Below are positions 8,080 to 17,042 of a stretch of 64,000 bases of DNA, in pieces. Origin of the DNA: Dyella sp. AtDHG13. GTDB lineage: Bacteria > Pseudomonadota > Gammaproteobacteria > Xanthomonadales > Rhodanobacteraceae. A program made the translations under genes and the position numbers. The stretch spans positions 1 to 64,000 of the forward strand of contig NZ_QICJ01000008.1 in NCBI RefSeq assembly GCF_003201105.1, given 5' to 3'. How positions within the stretch are numbered: the first letter of the stretch is position 1; each line of letters opens with the position of its first letter. The notes under the pieces were generated by a model, which ran no database searches, was not told the DNA's origin, and was given only the letters and a program-made list of their open reading frames with translations.

Positions 8080-8306
8080 CTAATCGCTGTCGAAGAGCTG
8101 TTTGACATCTACGCCGAGCACCGCGCTCAACTTGCACGGGACCAATAGGGACGGATTGCCGATCGCACGCTCGATCTGGCTGACACAGGTCCGATCAACG
8201 TCAGCACGAAGCGCCAATTCTTCTTGCGACAGCTGTCCCTCATCCCACTAAGTGCACGGATGTTTTGCGCCAAAATTTTTCGGGCGTGGTCGAAACTCCG
8301 TGCCAT
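8080..8306 (-). pseudogene. Frameshifted XRE family (Cro/CI-like) regulator
   Basis: Reading the minus strand from the ATG at 8304-8306 gives MARSFDHARKILAQNIRALSG. A single frameshift then leads into GQLSQEELALRADVDRTCVS and QIERAIGNPSLLVPCKLS, ending GVDVKQLFDSD and a stop at 8080-8082. This is a typical single-domain XRE helix-turn-helix protein of about 75 residues. The recognition-helix region RTCVSQIERAIGNPSLL is intact. The break falls at GGGATGAGGGACAG, just before helix 2. It lies in an otherwise gene-free stretch between the exported proteins and an orphan gene. It is either decayed or a sequencing error. Confidence 0.7.
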
Positions 8307-8471
8307 GCAGCACTCCTTCCGCTCGCGTGTCTATAGTGTGTTGCGTTGACCGGCTGTAGTCGCAGTCGAAAGCGGACCTTTCGTGCATGCCTGACGATCA
8401 GATCTATTGAAATTAAACAAACCGTCGAACGGTGGCCAGTTAAAACACGAGGCTGCTGAGTGTCGGCGTAA

Positions 8472-8927
8472 CTACAGCATGTCGATCACGACATCGCGCG
8501 CAGCCCCCTTATAGGAACCAGCGCGTGTAATCAACGCAGTCATACCTTCAAGCAATGACGATTTCACTTTAGAAAAGTCTGCTTCGCTCAACGTATCAAC
8601 ACCCATAGCCTCCTTGAGACCTTGCCGCACACTGTCTTCGTGCACGTGACATGCCGTCGTCTGTAGCGGCGTGTAGGGAGTTCCATCGGTTTGAATGATG
8701 GGGGCCGAGACCCTTTCCTCGAAGGTAACGAAGAAATCGAACTGGATTCCGGGGGCGCTGTAGGTGTAATGCGCATCCAACCTGGCGTCATCGTAAAAGA
8801 AGCTGGACCGAGAGACCCCGATTTGTCGACTCTTGTCAATTACCGTGCTACCTGGCGCGAGCTCGAAAGGCACTTTTCCGTTCTTCCAAGAGTATTGTTC
8901 ATAACGTTGAAAATGAACGACCGACAT
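8472..8927 (-). CDS. Hypothetical protein
   Basis: This orphan of 151 residues belongs to no family I recognise. It has no signal peptide or transmembrane segment. The sequence alternates aromatic and charged strands (YDDARLDAHYTYSAPGIQF, FVTFEERV) and ends with a helical segment (FSKVKSSLLEGMTALI). The ATG at 8927 has only AGG about 12 nt upstream. The frame stays open a further 85 bp or so upstream to an in-frame TAA without another ATG, so the start is uncertain. Codon use is less GC-rich than in the core genes, which suggests acquired DNA. Confidence 0.45.
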   Translation of the reverse strand: MSVVHFQRYEQYSWKNGKVPFELAPGSTVIDKSRQIGVSRSSFFYDDARLDAHYTYSAPGIQFDFFVTFEERVSAPIIQTDGTPYTPLQTTACHVHEDSVRQGLKEAMGVDTLSEADFSKVKSSLLEGMTALITRAGSYKGAARDVVIDML

Positions 8928-9337
8928 GAAGCAAGACCTAGCGCTCTTGATGCGTTGAAGGATCCGCTTTGGGTCTTGTCGAATGCCTGATGACGTTCGT
9001 GACTCTTACGGTTCGATCGGATGGATTGCCAAAGAACCGCGCGAATTCGGATCTAGTCGTTCGCCGCAGCAGAGATACCCGCCTCAGGGGTACTGGAACG
9101 CGCGGGACCCGCAAAACGATGCCAGCCTTTGCGTGAATTCAGAAGTCTTACCGACTACGCGGAGGAGGTACATAGCTCTTCTGGCCGATATTAATCAAGT
9201 AGCCTACCTGCCGAAACAGCGGAGGCATCTATATTGACTTCATCGATCGGAATCTCGGCTTCGAAGATCGGATCAGATGCCTAAGTCACGACTCATGTTA
9301 TTTGCCTCCGCTTGCGACCTAATCGAGATCCGCGTTC
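8928..9337. other. 410-bp stretch without a convincing gene
   Basis: I see no gene, structured RNA or repeat here. One 84-codon frame on the + strand (8983-9237) lacks a ribosome site and any recognisable pattern. The stretch is less GC-rich than the core regions and lies between divergently oriented orphan genes, so it must contain their promoters. I could not place a promoter with confidence. Confidence 0.4.
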
Positions 9338-10369
9338 ATGCAAACGACGACACCTAATAGGACGGCAGTCATTGGCCTATGCACTATGTGCATAGGCGTC
9401 CTGCTTCTCAAGTATTCGGCTACTGCCGGCAAGCTCGCTATGGGTCTGGGCATCCTCGCCATGGTCTCTACAGGTAGCGTCCAGGGCTTTAGCAAGCTCA
9501 TGGCGGCGGCGCGATGCGATCTCTTCGAGTTACGCCACGCCTTTCTAGCGCGAAAACGCCTATGGTTGCGACGGGCCCGTCATGTGACTAAGCCATCAGC
9601 CGCCGCCAGCCTCGGCTGGCAGCTCAGCGTATTGCTGTTCACTCTCGTCATGTTTGTCGGCGGCGCCTTCGAGGTTTCCATAGCAGGCCTAAGCATTGCC
9701 ACTGAGACCGTTAGCCGCATCGCCCTGACAGTTGCCTTGTTCGATCTATGCATCATGGGGCTGAGAGTTATGCGCTGGCCTTGGGGCCGGTCCGCCGGCA
9801 AATGGCTGAAGGCCGCCGTAGCTGCCATCTTAGCCGGCATCGCTCTCAGCATGGCTCGTCAAATCGTTGCTGGTCTTACCGGCGAGGATCCATCTAAGTT
9901 TCCAGCTACGGTAGCTTTGTTAGCCGGCTTATGCGTACCACTGGCCTGGGCGACGATCGCCACGGTCGTCGCGGCTGTCACCATTCTTCCCGCTATGGTG
10001 CTGTCGTTTCGACGTATGACTCGGGACGAGACACCGCCTATGGAGCATAGCTATTTCCTCGCTCGCGGTGCGGCGATCATTCGCCCCATTTTGCTATGCC
10101 TGGCCTTGCTCCAGATCGGGTTCTTTGCGACCCCGCCGGACCTCAATAAGCATCCGCTTCTTCGATATGCCAGTGTCGTGCTTCTCGTGCATATGGATTT
10201 CTGGGATCAGACAGTCTGCGGAACCCCAAATGTACTTGCCGCTCGCATTACCGATGACCGGTACCTCAAGGTCAATCCCAACGAGCAAGTGCCCACGCTT
10301 CATGTCGCGACTTGCCTTAATAAAGATGCTCAGCCGGCAGGCAGCAAAGCGTCAACTGCCGTCCTTTGA
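9338..10369 (+). CDS. Hypothetical polytopic membrane protein
   Basis: This 343-residue protein has about seven hydrophobic segments, for example AVIGLCTMCIGVLLL, LSVLLFTLVMFVGGAFEV, AAVAAILAGIALSM, ALLAGLCVPLAWATIATVV and IIRPILLCLALLQIGFF. They are followed by a soluble tail of about 80 residues containing two cysteines (TVCGTPN, VATCLN). The tail is probably periplasmic. The layout is consistent with an inner-membrane protein with a sensory or partner-binding tail, but no family is recognised. It has no co-directional neighbour close enough for an operon. Confidence 0.55.
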   Translation: MQTTTPNRTAVIGLCTMCIGVLLLKYSATAGKLAMGLGILAMVSTGSVQGFSKLMAAARCDLFELRHAFLARKRLWLRRARHVTKPSAAASLGWQLSVLLFTLVMFVGGAFEVSIAGLSIATETVSRIALTVALFDLCIMGLRVMRWPWGRSAGKWLKAAVAAILAGIALSMARQIVAGLTGEDPSKFPATVALLAGLCVPLAWATIATVVAAVTILPAMVLSFRRMTRDETPPMEHSYFLARGAAIIRPILLCLALLQIGFFATPPDLNKHPLLRYASVVLLVHMDFWDQTVCGTPNVLAARITDDRYLKVNPNEQVPTLHVATCLNKDAQPAGSKASTAVL

Positions 10370-10539
10370 AGCACAGACTTTGCGAGCAATTTCATCAGTC
10401 CCGCCCGGAGCAGGCCCAGCGTAAGTGGCTGATAACAAGAGGATGATCACACTATGGCCCGGATTTTCAATGCAAGGTCTGTGCTTGTGGATGCTCTGGT
10501 GCACAGACTATGGGCGCTAAATCCGTACAGACTTTGCCG

Positions 10540-10854
10540 CTAGGAACAGAGCTTTCGTGCGATTTCAATCGCCGTGTTTGCCGCGGGCCAGCCGGCGTAA
10601 AACGCCAGATGGGTGATGAGTTCGATGAGCTCCTCACGGGTGACGCCGTTCTGCAGTGCGTACTTCAGGTGGAAGGGCAGTTCGTTGACGCGGTACAGCG
10701 ATACCAGTGCGGCAACGGTGATCAGGCTGCGCTCGCGCTTGGGTAGCTCGGTGCGTTCCCATATCTGCCCGAACAGCACTTGGCGCGTGCAGTCGTTGAG
10801 CGTGGGGGCAATGTCGGCATAAGGGCCGGCATTCGGCGTGGCTTCGCTGCTCAT
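10540..10854 (-). CDS. Carboxymuconolactone decarboxylase family protein
   Basis: This protein of about 104 residues is of the CMD/AhpD-like fold. It carries the characteristic [20 protein letters not shown] and [21 protein letters not shown] segments. Members include gamma-carboxymuconolactone decarboxylase and many uncharacterised hydroperoxide- or lactone-related proteins. The Cys-x-x-Cys of AhpD is absent, so peroxidase activity is unlikely. Its start overlaps the cupin stop (ATGA), so the two are translationally coupled. Cupin-CMD pairs beside a LysR gene are common; the substrate is unknown. Confidence 0.85.
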   Translation of the reverse strand: MSSEATPNAGPYADIAPTLNDCTRQVLFGQIWERTELPKRERSLITVAALVSLYRVNELPFHLKYALQNGVTREELIELITHLAFYAGWPAANTAIEIARKLCS

Positions 10855-11258
10855 CGGTTTGCTCCCACCAGGTACTGTTCGTCGGTCACGTGCTCTATCC
10901 ATTCGACGGCTTTGCCGTCCAGGTATTCCTGCACCGCGATGTGCGTCATGGAGGTGTCCGGAGTGGCGCCGTGCCAATGGCGATGACCCGGCGGGCACCA
11001 GATCACGTCGCCGGCGCGGATGACTTCGATGGGCTCGCCTTCGCACTGTGTCCATCCGCAACCCGCCGTCACGATGAGGATCTGGCCCAGCGGATGCGTA
11101 TGCCACGCGCTGCGCGCACCGGGCTCGAGGGTGACGGTGGCGCAGCCCACGCGCGCCGGCACGGGCGCATTGAACAGGGGATCCACGCGCACGTTGCCCG
11201 TGAAGTAGTCGGCCGGTCCCTGGGCCGACGGCTGGGAACCATTGCGGATGAGTTTCAT
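10851..11258 (-). CDS. Cupin protein, (R)-mandelonitrile lyase-like
   Basis: This protein of about 135 residues is a small metal-binding cupin. It has HTHPLGQ at residues 53-59 and a further His at 94, in GHRHWHG. These match the positions of the metal ligands in the manganese cupin hydroxynitrile lyases from Granulicella. The flanking [11 protein letters not shown] and the C-terminal [16 protein letters not shown] also match my memory of that family. Most such proteins have no proven cyanohydrin role, so the lyase label is only a family name. The ATG at 11258 follows GAGGACGG. It is divergent from a LysR gene and coupled to the downstream CMD gene. Confidence 0.85.
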   Translation of the reverse strand: MKLIRNGSQPSAQGPADYFTGNVRVDPLFNAPVPARVGCATVTLEPGARSAWHTHPLGQILIVTAGCGWTQCEGEPIEVIRAGDVIWCPPGHRHWHGATPDTSMTHIAVQEYLDGKAVEWIEHVTDEQYLVGANR

Positions 11259-11377
11259 AGTGCCGTCCTCGTTCGTAGGTCTGGAGGACAAGCTTGGGCC
11301 ACGCCCGGCCTATTGATAAGCCGTGGCTATGTGATTGAACATATGAAAATTGCTCACGAATGTCCTGAGGCCCGACG

Positions 11378-12268
11378 ATGGCCCGCCCGAACCTCAACGA
11401 CCTGCTCGCCTTTGTGGCGGTGGCGCGCTCACGCAGTTTCACCAGGGCGGCCGCGCAACTGGGCGTGAGCCAGTCGGCGTTGAGCCACACGATGCGCGGC
11501 CTGGAAACGCGCATGGGCATGCGGCTGCTGACCCGCACGACGCGCAGCGTCTCGGTCACCGACGCGGGCGAACGCCTGCTTCTTTCGGTGGGAAGCCGCC
11601 TCGATGAGATCGAAGAAGAGCTGGATGCGCTGACCGCGCTGCGGGACAAACCTGCCGGCACCGTGCGGATCACCACGGGCGAGCATGCACTGACCACCAT
11701 CCTGTGGCCCACGCTTCGGCCGTTTCTGCGCAAGCATCCGGACATCCAGGTGGAGTTCGACGTCAGCTACGCGTTGAAAGACATCGTAGCGGAACGACTG
11801 GATGCTGGCGTGCGCATGGGCGAGCAAATCGAGAAGGACATGATCGCGGTGCGCATCGGGCCGCCCATGCGCATGGCGACCGTCGGCTCACCCGCGTATT
11901 TCAAGGGCGAAACGAAGCCGAAGAAACCGCAGGACCTGACCCGGCACCGCTGCATCAATCTGCGCCTGCCCACCTATGGCGGTTTCTATCCCTGGGAATT
12001 CGCACGCCAGGGGCGGGAGATGCACGTTCGCGTGCAGGGGCAGCTGGCCTTCAGCACGGTGCCGCACATCGTCGCCGCGGCCATCGACGGTTTTGGCCTG
12101 GCGTTTGTGCCTGAGGACATGGTGCTGTCCCATATCAAGGCCGGGCGACTCGTCCGCGTGCTGGAAGACTGGTGCCCCGCGTTTCCTGGCTATCACCTCT
12201 ACTACCCGAGTCGGCGGCAGCACTCGCCAGCGTTTTCGCTGGTGCTGGAGGCTTTGCGTTATCGCTAG
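11378..12268 (+). CDS. LysR family transcriptional regulator
   Basis: This regulator of 296 residues has the N-terminal winged helix-turn-helix at residues 1-65 (RSRSFTRAAAQLGVSQSALS, then RTTRSVSVTDAGERLL). The remainder is a periplasmic-binding-like effector domain containing GFGLAFVPEDMV. It belongs to the subgroup whose effector domain ends with YHLYYPSRRQHSPAF. It is transcribed away from the cupin/CMD pair. The 119-bp gap holds an AT-richer core near 11310-11360, where the two promoters and the LysR site should lie. By analogy it regulates the divergent pair; the inducer is unknown. Confidence 0.92.
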   Translation: MARPNLNDLLAFVAVARSRSFTRAAAQLGVSQSALSHTMRGLETRMGMRLLTRTTRSVSVTDAGERLLLSVGSRLDEIEEELDALTALRDKPAGTVRITTGEHALTTILWPTLRPFLRKHPDIQVEFDVSYALKDIVAERLDAGVRMGEQIEKDMIAVRIGPPMRMATVGSPAYFKGETKPKKPQDLTRHRCINLRLPTYGGFYPWEFARQGREMHVRVQGQLAFSTVPHIVAAAIDGFGLAFVPEDMVLSHIKAGRLVRVLEDWCPAFPGYHLYYPSRRQHSPAFSLVLEALRYR

Positions 12269-12411
12269 ATCGCCGCTCCGCATCGCAGCGGAATGGACGT
12301 CCAACGTCGTCACGGACACGGGCGATCGTCGGCGGGCGGTCTGCGGTTGCCCTCTCCGCCGTCGCTATTGCCCTTTATAGTGGCGCCTCTTCTGCTTCCT
12401 TCCGGATCGGC

Positions 12412-13899
12412 ATGAACGAGCCTCGCCCCGCATGGATACGCATGGCCAGGTCGGGCGCGTCGGCGCTGACGCGGCCGCTGGTCGAAGCGGTGACGACCAT
12501 GCTGGCGGCGCTGGCCACCTTGTTCTGCACGCGTTTCATCGCGCCGGGCGCGGGGCCGTCGGTGCTGGCCGTGGTGTTGTGCCTGTCGTTGTCGCGCAGC
12601 CATATGGATCGCGATCTGCGCGGCCGGCTGGAAGCCGCGCTGGCCTTGCCGTTGATCGGCTTCGTGGCGACAGGCGTGGGCTTGCTGCTGCGGCACGCGC
12701 CCTGGCTGGGGGCGACGGCCTTTATCGCGGGCATGTTCCTGTCGATCTGGCTGCGCCGCTTCGGACCGATGGCCCGACGCGCGGGGCGATTGATTGCCTT
12801 GCCGTTCGTCGCCCTGCTCACCGTGCCGCACGTCCACGCGGCGGCGGACAGTGCGATTCCCCCGGTGCTGGTGCCGATCGTGGTGGCGCTGCTGTCCCTG
12901 TGGTGGGTGACCGTGTTCCACCTGCTGGCGCGCCGCCTGCGTCTGCTGCCGCCGGTCACCAACGAGCCGGCCGTCGCCGCGCCCGCCACCGCGTCAAAGG
13001 AGGGCATGCGTCCCATCGCCAGCACCCGTATGGCCATCCAGATGGCCGTGGCGCTCGCGCTGTCGTTCGTCGTGGGTTATCTGTGTTTCGCCGAACGCTG
13101 GGCGTGGATCGTGCTGACCGCCTTCATCGTCAACAGCGGCAATCGCGGCCGGCTCGATGTGGCCTACAAGAGCGGGCTGCGCGTGCTGGGCGCGGCGGCC
13201 GGCACGGTACTGGCGATGTCACTGAGCTTCCGCGCGGCGGGTGACCCGACCGCCACGGGCGTGTGGATTCTGGTCGCGCTGTTCTTCGGCGTGTGGCTGC
13301 GCCCGCTGGGCTATGCGTGGTGGGCCTTGTTCGTAACACTGGCGCTGGCGCTGCTGCAGAGCCTGCAGCCGGAGGCGCCATCGCTGCTGCTGTGGCAGCG
13401 CCTGGAGGAAATCGTCATTGGCGCGCTGATCGGCCTGGCTTCCGCGTGGCTGGTGTTGCCGGTGCGCTCCAGCGACGTATTGCGCCGACGGCTGGCGGAT
13501 GCACTGGCCGCGATGAGCGAAGCGATGGACCCTGCCATTGCCGAGCGAACACCGGCCCGCGTGGCGGATGCGCTGGACCAACTCCGCGACATGGCCGCGC
13601 CGTTTCGCGCCAGCCGACGCCTGATGCGACACGCCAGCGCAAGGCAGCCTGCCGACTGGATCGACGCCTTGCTCGCCTGTCGCGCATCCGCCATCGATAT
13701 CATCGCGCGCGGCGGCACGCCGGGACGGGTGCGCCAAGCTATCGGCGCCGCGCGCAAGTCGCTGCGCGAGCCGGACACCCTGCTGCCTGCGCTGCAGCGA
13801 TTGCGCGAGGCGCTGGATCAGGAAGGCGCGGCGCAGTCACCGACGACCTTGCGTGCCATGCAGCAAACGTCAGCGCAACAGGATCACGAAACACCCTGA
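12412..13899 (+). CDS. FUSC family inner-membrane protein
   Basis: This 495-residue protein belongs to the fusaric-acid-resistance/aromatic acid exporter superfamily (FUSC, AaeB/YccS-like). It has two membrane blocks. The N-terminal block includes LVEAVTTMLAALATLF, ALALPLIGFVATGVGLLL and LVPIVVALLSLWWVTVF. The second is MAVALALSFVVGYLCF to IGALIGLASAWLVLPV and contains the conserved AERWAWIVLTAFIV. A cytoplasmic helical tail follows. I prefer the ATG at 12412 over more upstream starts because the added N-terminus has no family character. The substrate is unknown. Unlike AaeAB systems, no membrane-fusion protein gene is adjacent. Confidence 0.8.
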   Translation: MNEPRPAWIRMARSGASALTRPLVEAVTTMLAALATLFCTRFIAPGAGPSVLAVVLCLSLSRSHMDRDLRGRLEAALALPLIGFVATGVGLLLRHAPWLGATAFIAGMFLSIWLRRFGPMARRAGRLIALPFVALLTVPHVHAAADSAIPPVLVPIVVALLSLWWVTVFHLLARRLRLLPPVTNEPAVAAPATASKEGMRPIASTRMAIQMAVALALSFVVGYLCFAERWAWIVLTAFIVNSGNRGRLDVAYKSGLRVLGAAAGTVLAMSLSFRAAGDPTATGVWILVALFFGVWLRPLGYAWWALFVTLALALLQSLQPEAPSLLLWQRLEEIVIGALIGLASAWLVLPVRSSDVLRRRLADALAAMSEAMDPAIAERTPARVADALDQLRDMAAPFRASRRLMRHASARQPADWIDALLACRASAIDIIARGGTPGRVRQAIGAARKSLREPDTLLPALQRLREALDQEGAAQSPTTLRAMQQTSAQQDHETP

Positions 13900-13908
13900 A
13901 AACTGCGG

Positions 13909-13918
13909 CGTTTACGCG
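13909..13918. promoter_or_regulatory. Upstream half of a spaced inverted repeat before the GH39 gene
   Basis: CGTTTACGCG here is the exact reverse complement of CGCGTAAACG at 14011-14020. The second site lies inside the palindromic operator of the GH39 gene. The centres are about 102 bp apart. It could be an auxiliary operator for DNA looping; this is inference from the match alone. Confidence 0.3.
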
Positions 13919-14013
13919 AGCGCCCGCCGTGATGCAGCGCAGCGGGCGCCAAGGGCGCGACATTTCCTTGTTGATCGCATGGGCCGCTCTGGTACAGACT
14001 TCGCCCCTGTCGC

Positions 14014-14025
14014 GTAAACGTTTAC
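14014..14025. promoter_or_regulatory. LacI-family-type operator palindrome upstream of GH39 gene
   Basis: GTAAACGTTTAC is a perfect 12-bp palindrome centred on CG, the hallmark of LacI/GalR-family operators. It lies 57 bp upstream of the GH39 start. No LacI gene is in the window, so the regulator would be encoded elsewhere. Repression relieved by a sugar is the natural expectation for a glycosidase. Confidence 0.6.
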
Positions 14026-14081
14026 ATGTCGGCCACCACTGAAGCCGCCGTCTCTCCACCCTGCCGCACAAAGGAATCGCC

Positions 14082-15641
14082 ATGTCGACCCCGTCACCGC
14101 TCCGCCGCCTTGCCCTGCGCACCTGCGCCGCGGCATGCCTTGCCCTGCTCGGTTCGGTGCATGCGGCGCCCGCCGGCAACGACGCCGTGCAGCTGCAAGT
14201 GGATGCGACGGCCAAGGGCACGCCGCTGCCGCACTTCTGGGAGAACATGTTCGGCTCCGGCCGCGCCGTGCTCGCGCTGCGCGACGACTACCGCAAGGAC
14301 CTGGAAGACGTGAAGGCCGCCACCGGCTTCACCTATATCCGCTTCCACGGCATCTTCGACCGCGACATGGGCGTGGCATACCGCGACGCGCAGGGCAAGC
14401 TGCAATTCAATTTCAGCTACGTAGACCAGGTGTACGACGGCCTGCTCGCGCGCGGCGTCAAGCCGTTCGTGGAGCTAGGCTTCATGCCGCCGGAGATGAG
14501 CACCGACCCGGCCAGCCATCATGACTTCTGGTATCACCCCAACGTGATGCCGCCGAAGGACTGGAACGAATGGGACGCGCTGGTGCGCGCCTTCCTGCAG
14601 CACGAGATCGAGCGCTACGGCATCGAGGAAGTGCGCAGCTGGTACTTCGAGGTGTGGAACGAACCCAACCTCGCCTTCTGGGGCGGCAAGCCGGAGAAGG
14701 ACACCTACTACCAGCTGTACGACCGCACCGCGCACACGGTGAAAGCGGTCGACAAGCAGCTGCGCATCGGCGGCCCCGCCACCGCGCAGGCCGCGTGGCT
14801 GCCGGAATTTCTCAAGCACGTGAAGCAGAGCGGCGCACCAATCGACTTCGTGAGCACGCACGTCTACGGCGACGACACCGCCGACAACGTGTTCAAGACC
14901 AACGAGAACATCCCGCGCCGCGACATGGTGTGCCGCGCGGTGGACAAGTCGCACCAGGAAATCGCCGCGTCGGCCTTCCCCAAGCTGCCGCTGATCTACA
15001 GCGAGTACAACGCCTCGTACGCCAACCTGCCCAACGTCACCGACACGGTCTACATGGGCCCATGGATGGCCAACACCATCCGCGCATGCGCGGGCAAGGT
15101 GGAGATGATGAGCTACTGGTCATTCTCGGACGTGTTCGACGAACAGGGCGTGGTGAAGACGCCGTTCTACGGCGGCTTCGGCCTGATCGCCGCCGACCGC
15201 ATCGAAAAACCCGCCTTCAACGCGTTCGCCATGCTGCACAAGCTGGGCGACGTGCAGCTGCCGCTGAAGACCGACAGCGCGCTGGCCACGCGCCGCGCCG
15301 ACGGCACCGTGGTGCTGGCGCTGTGGAACTACACGCCGCCGCTGGGCAACACCGCCGACTACACGCCGGGCGTGCCCACCGGCCAAGCCAAGCACTTCGA
15401 TGTGGACCTCAAGCACCTGGGCAACGCCACGCAGGCCACGGTGTGGCGCCTGGATCAGGAGCACGGCAACGCCGTCGCTGCCTTCGACAAGATGGGCCGC
15501 CCGGCCTGGCCCAGCCGCGAACAGATCGCGCAACTGCGCGAGGCAGGCAAGCTCGCCGCGCCCGAACAGGCTGCGTTGCAGAACGGCCGCCTGAGCATCG
15601 ACATTCCCCCGCAAGGCCTGGTGGTGGTGGAGCTGCACTGA
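14082..15641 (+). CDS. Glycoside hydrolase family 39 protein (beta-xylosidase-like), exported
   Basis: This 519-residue protein has a Sec signal peptide (LALRTCAAACLALLGSVHAA), so it acts in the periplasm or outside the cell. The GH39 (beta/alpha)8 barrel shows the retaining-glycosidase pair. Acid/base Glu194 is in FEVWNEPNLAFW and the probable nucleophile Glu308 is in IYSEYNAS. A short beta-sandwich domain follows, ending GLVVVELH. Family members cleave beta-xylosides or alpha-iduronides. The substrate here is not settled. A LacI-type palindrome precedes the gene, suggesting sugar-responsive control. It stands alone with no other xylan genes nearby. Confidence 0.85.
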   Translation: MSTPSPLRRLALRTCAAACLALLGSVHAAPAGNDAVQLQVDATAKGTPLPHFWENMFGSGRAVLALRDDYRKDLEDVKAATGFTYIRFHGIFDRDMGVAYRDAQGKLQFNFSYVDQVYDGLLARGVKPFVELGFMPPEMSTDPASHHDFWYHPNVMPPKDWNEWDALVRAFLQHEIERYGIEEVRSWYFEVWNEPNLAFWGGKPEKDTYYQLYDRTAHTVKAVDKQLRIGGPATAQAAWLPEFLKHVKQSGAPIDFVSTHVYGDDTADNVFKTNENIPRRDMVCRAVDKSHQEIAASAFPKLPLIYSEYNASYANLPNVTDTVYMGPWMANTIRACAGKVEMMSYWSFSDVFDEQGVVKTPFYGGFGLIAADRIEKPAFNAFAMLHKLGDVQLPLKTDSALATRRADGTVVLALWNYTPPLGNTADYTPGVPTGQAKHFDVDLKHLGNATQATVWRLDQEHGNAVAAFDKMGRPAWPSREQIAQLREAGKLAAPEQAALQNGRLSIDIPPQGLVVVELH

Positions 15642-15774
15642 CCATCGGCAAACGCGCCGCCGCCATCCCCTCGTGGCGGCGGCGCGTGTTGTTCCGCGCC
15701 AGTGACCTCCGGCATTGGCGCGCTGCGTCCCTTCGATCAAAGCTCGCGCGGCACTCCACCATGGATGCCATGCC

Positions 15775-16917
15775 ATGCGTTTCCTGCGCGACGTCGTCTT
15801 CTGCGTGATCATCGTGCTGCTGGCGCCGGCCGTCGCCGCGCAGCGTGCCACGTTGCATCAGTCCTTCGATGTGCGCGTGCCGTGGACGCCGCAACCGGTC
15901 GTCGTCGCGGGCAAGGCCTCGCTGGTCTACGAACTGCACATCGCCAATGAAGCGCAGGAGGCGCTGACACTGCGGCGTATCGACGTGGTCGATGACCGGC
16001 AACAGGTGCTGCTCGATCTTGCTGGAAGCGAACTGGTCGCCGCGTTGGGCAGGGCCGATCGTGCCAAGGGCAAGGATCGATTGCACATCGCACCGGGCAT
16101 GACGGCGGTGGCCTATCTGTCGGTGCCGATGGCCGATGCACGCACCGGACACCTGAGACATCGCATCGTCTACGAAGACTCCGCTGCACGTGAGATCACG
16201 CTGGAGAGCGCCGAGATAACGCCCATCGCGGCAGTGGCAAAACCGTTAGGTCCACCGCTACGCGGCGGCCCATGGGTAGCTATCTACGACGCGAGCTGGG
16301 AGCGCGGACATCGCCGCGTGATCTACGCCACCCACGGCAGCGCGAAGATTCCCGGACGTTTTGCCATCGACTGGATCCTGGTCGGTCCGCACGGCGGCTT
16401 TGCGCAAGGCAAGGGCGAGACGCCTGCGCAATGGCACGGTTACGGCGCCGACGTGCTTGCGGTGGCCGACGCCACGGTAGCCTCGGTGGGCGAAGGCATC
16501 GCGGAGCCTGCGTCGCTCAAGGAGGGCGCCGCGCACAAGGTGCCGCTGGAGGATGCCACCGGCAACTACGTTGCGCTGGATCTCGGCGACGGTCGCTATG
16601 CCTTTTACGAGCACCTCAAGCCCGGCAGCATCACCGTGCACGCCGGCCAGCGCGTTCGCCTGGGCGAGGTGATCGGCAAGCTGGGATTCACCGGCGAATC
16701 CACGGGCCCGCATCTGCACTTCCACGTGAGCGATGCCAACGCGCCGCTCGATGCCGAGGGCCTGCCGTATGCGCTGTCGTCGTTCCGTGTCGTCGGCGCT
16801 TATGCATCCATCGAAGACTTCGGCGAAGGGCGGCCATGGACGCCGAATGAAACACCCATGCATAGCAACGGATTCCCCGCGCCCTTGTCCGTGGTGGATT
16901 TCGGCGCGGGTCACTGA
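15775..16917 (+). CDS. M23-like peptidase family protein, exported
   Basis: This 380-residue protein has a signal peptide (VVFCVIIVLLAPAVAAQ), an N-terminal beta-rich domain of about 170 residues and a C-terminal M23/lysostaphin-like domain. The visible metal-site motifs are QWHGYGADVLAVADATV and GPHLHFHVSD. The spacing in the first motif, H-x4-D, is one residue longer than the usual H-x3-D, so activity is uncertain. M23 enzymes cut peptidoglycan cross-bridges or serve as activators. The ATG at 15775 is chosen because it gives a compact signal peptide. The neighbours give no further hint. Confidence 0.78.
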   Translation: MRFLRDVVFCVIIVLLAPAVAAQRATLHQSFDVRVPWTPQPVVVAGKASLVYELHIANEAQEALTLRRIDVVDDRQQVLLDLAGSELVAALGRADRAKGKDRLHIAPGMTAVAYLSVPMADARTGHLRHRIVYEDSAAREITLESAEITPIAAVAKPLGPPLRGGPWVAIYDASWERGHRRVIYATHGSAKIPGRFAIDWILVGPHGGFAQGKGETPAQWHGYGADVLAVADATVASVGEGIAEPASLKEGAAHKVPLEDATGNYVALDLGDGRYAFYEHLKPGSITVHAGQRVRLGEVIGKLGFTGESTGPHLHFHVSDANAPLDAEGLPYALSSFRVVGAYASIEDFGEGRPWTPNETPMHSNGFPAPLSVVDFGAGH

Positions 16918-16983
16918 TCCGCCATCGACAACGCACGCGCTCTTCAAGAAGGTACGTAGCAGACGGCGTCACCCGGCACGCAG

Positions 16984-17011
16984 AAAAAACAACGGGCGCC
17001 GAAGCGCCCGT
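16984..17011 (-). terminator. Intrinsic terminator of glnA
   Basis: On the minus strand an 8-bp stem (ACGGGCGC with GCGCCCGT, loop of 4 at 17000-17003) is followed by TTGTTTTTT. It lies about 32 bp past the glnA stop. Confidence 0.85.
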
Positions 17012-17042
17012 CGTCCCCTCTTCCCCGTCTGTGGCAACGCGA

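Noticed and set aside
8983-9237. 84-codon open frame on the + strand
   Set aside because: No ribosome site, no recognisable pattern, and no neighbouring context. Probably chance.
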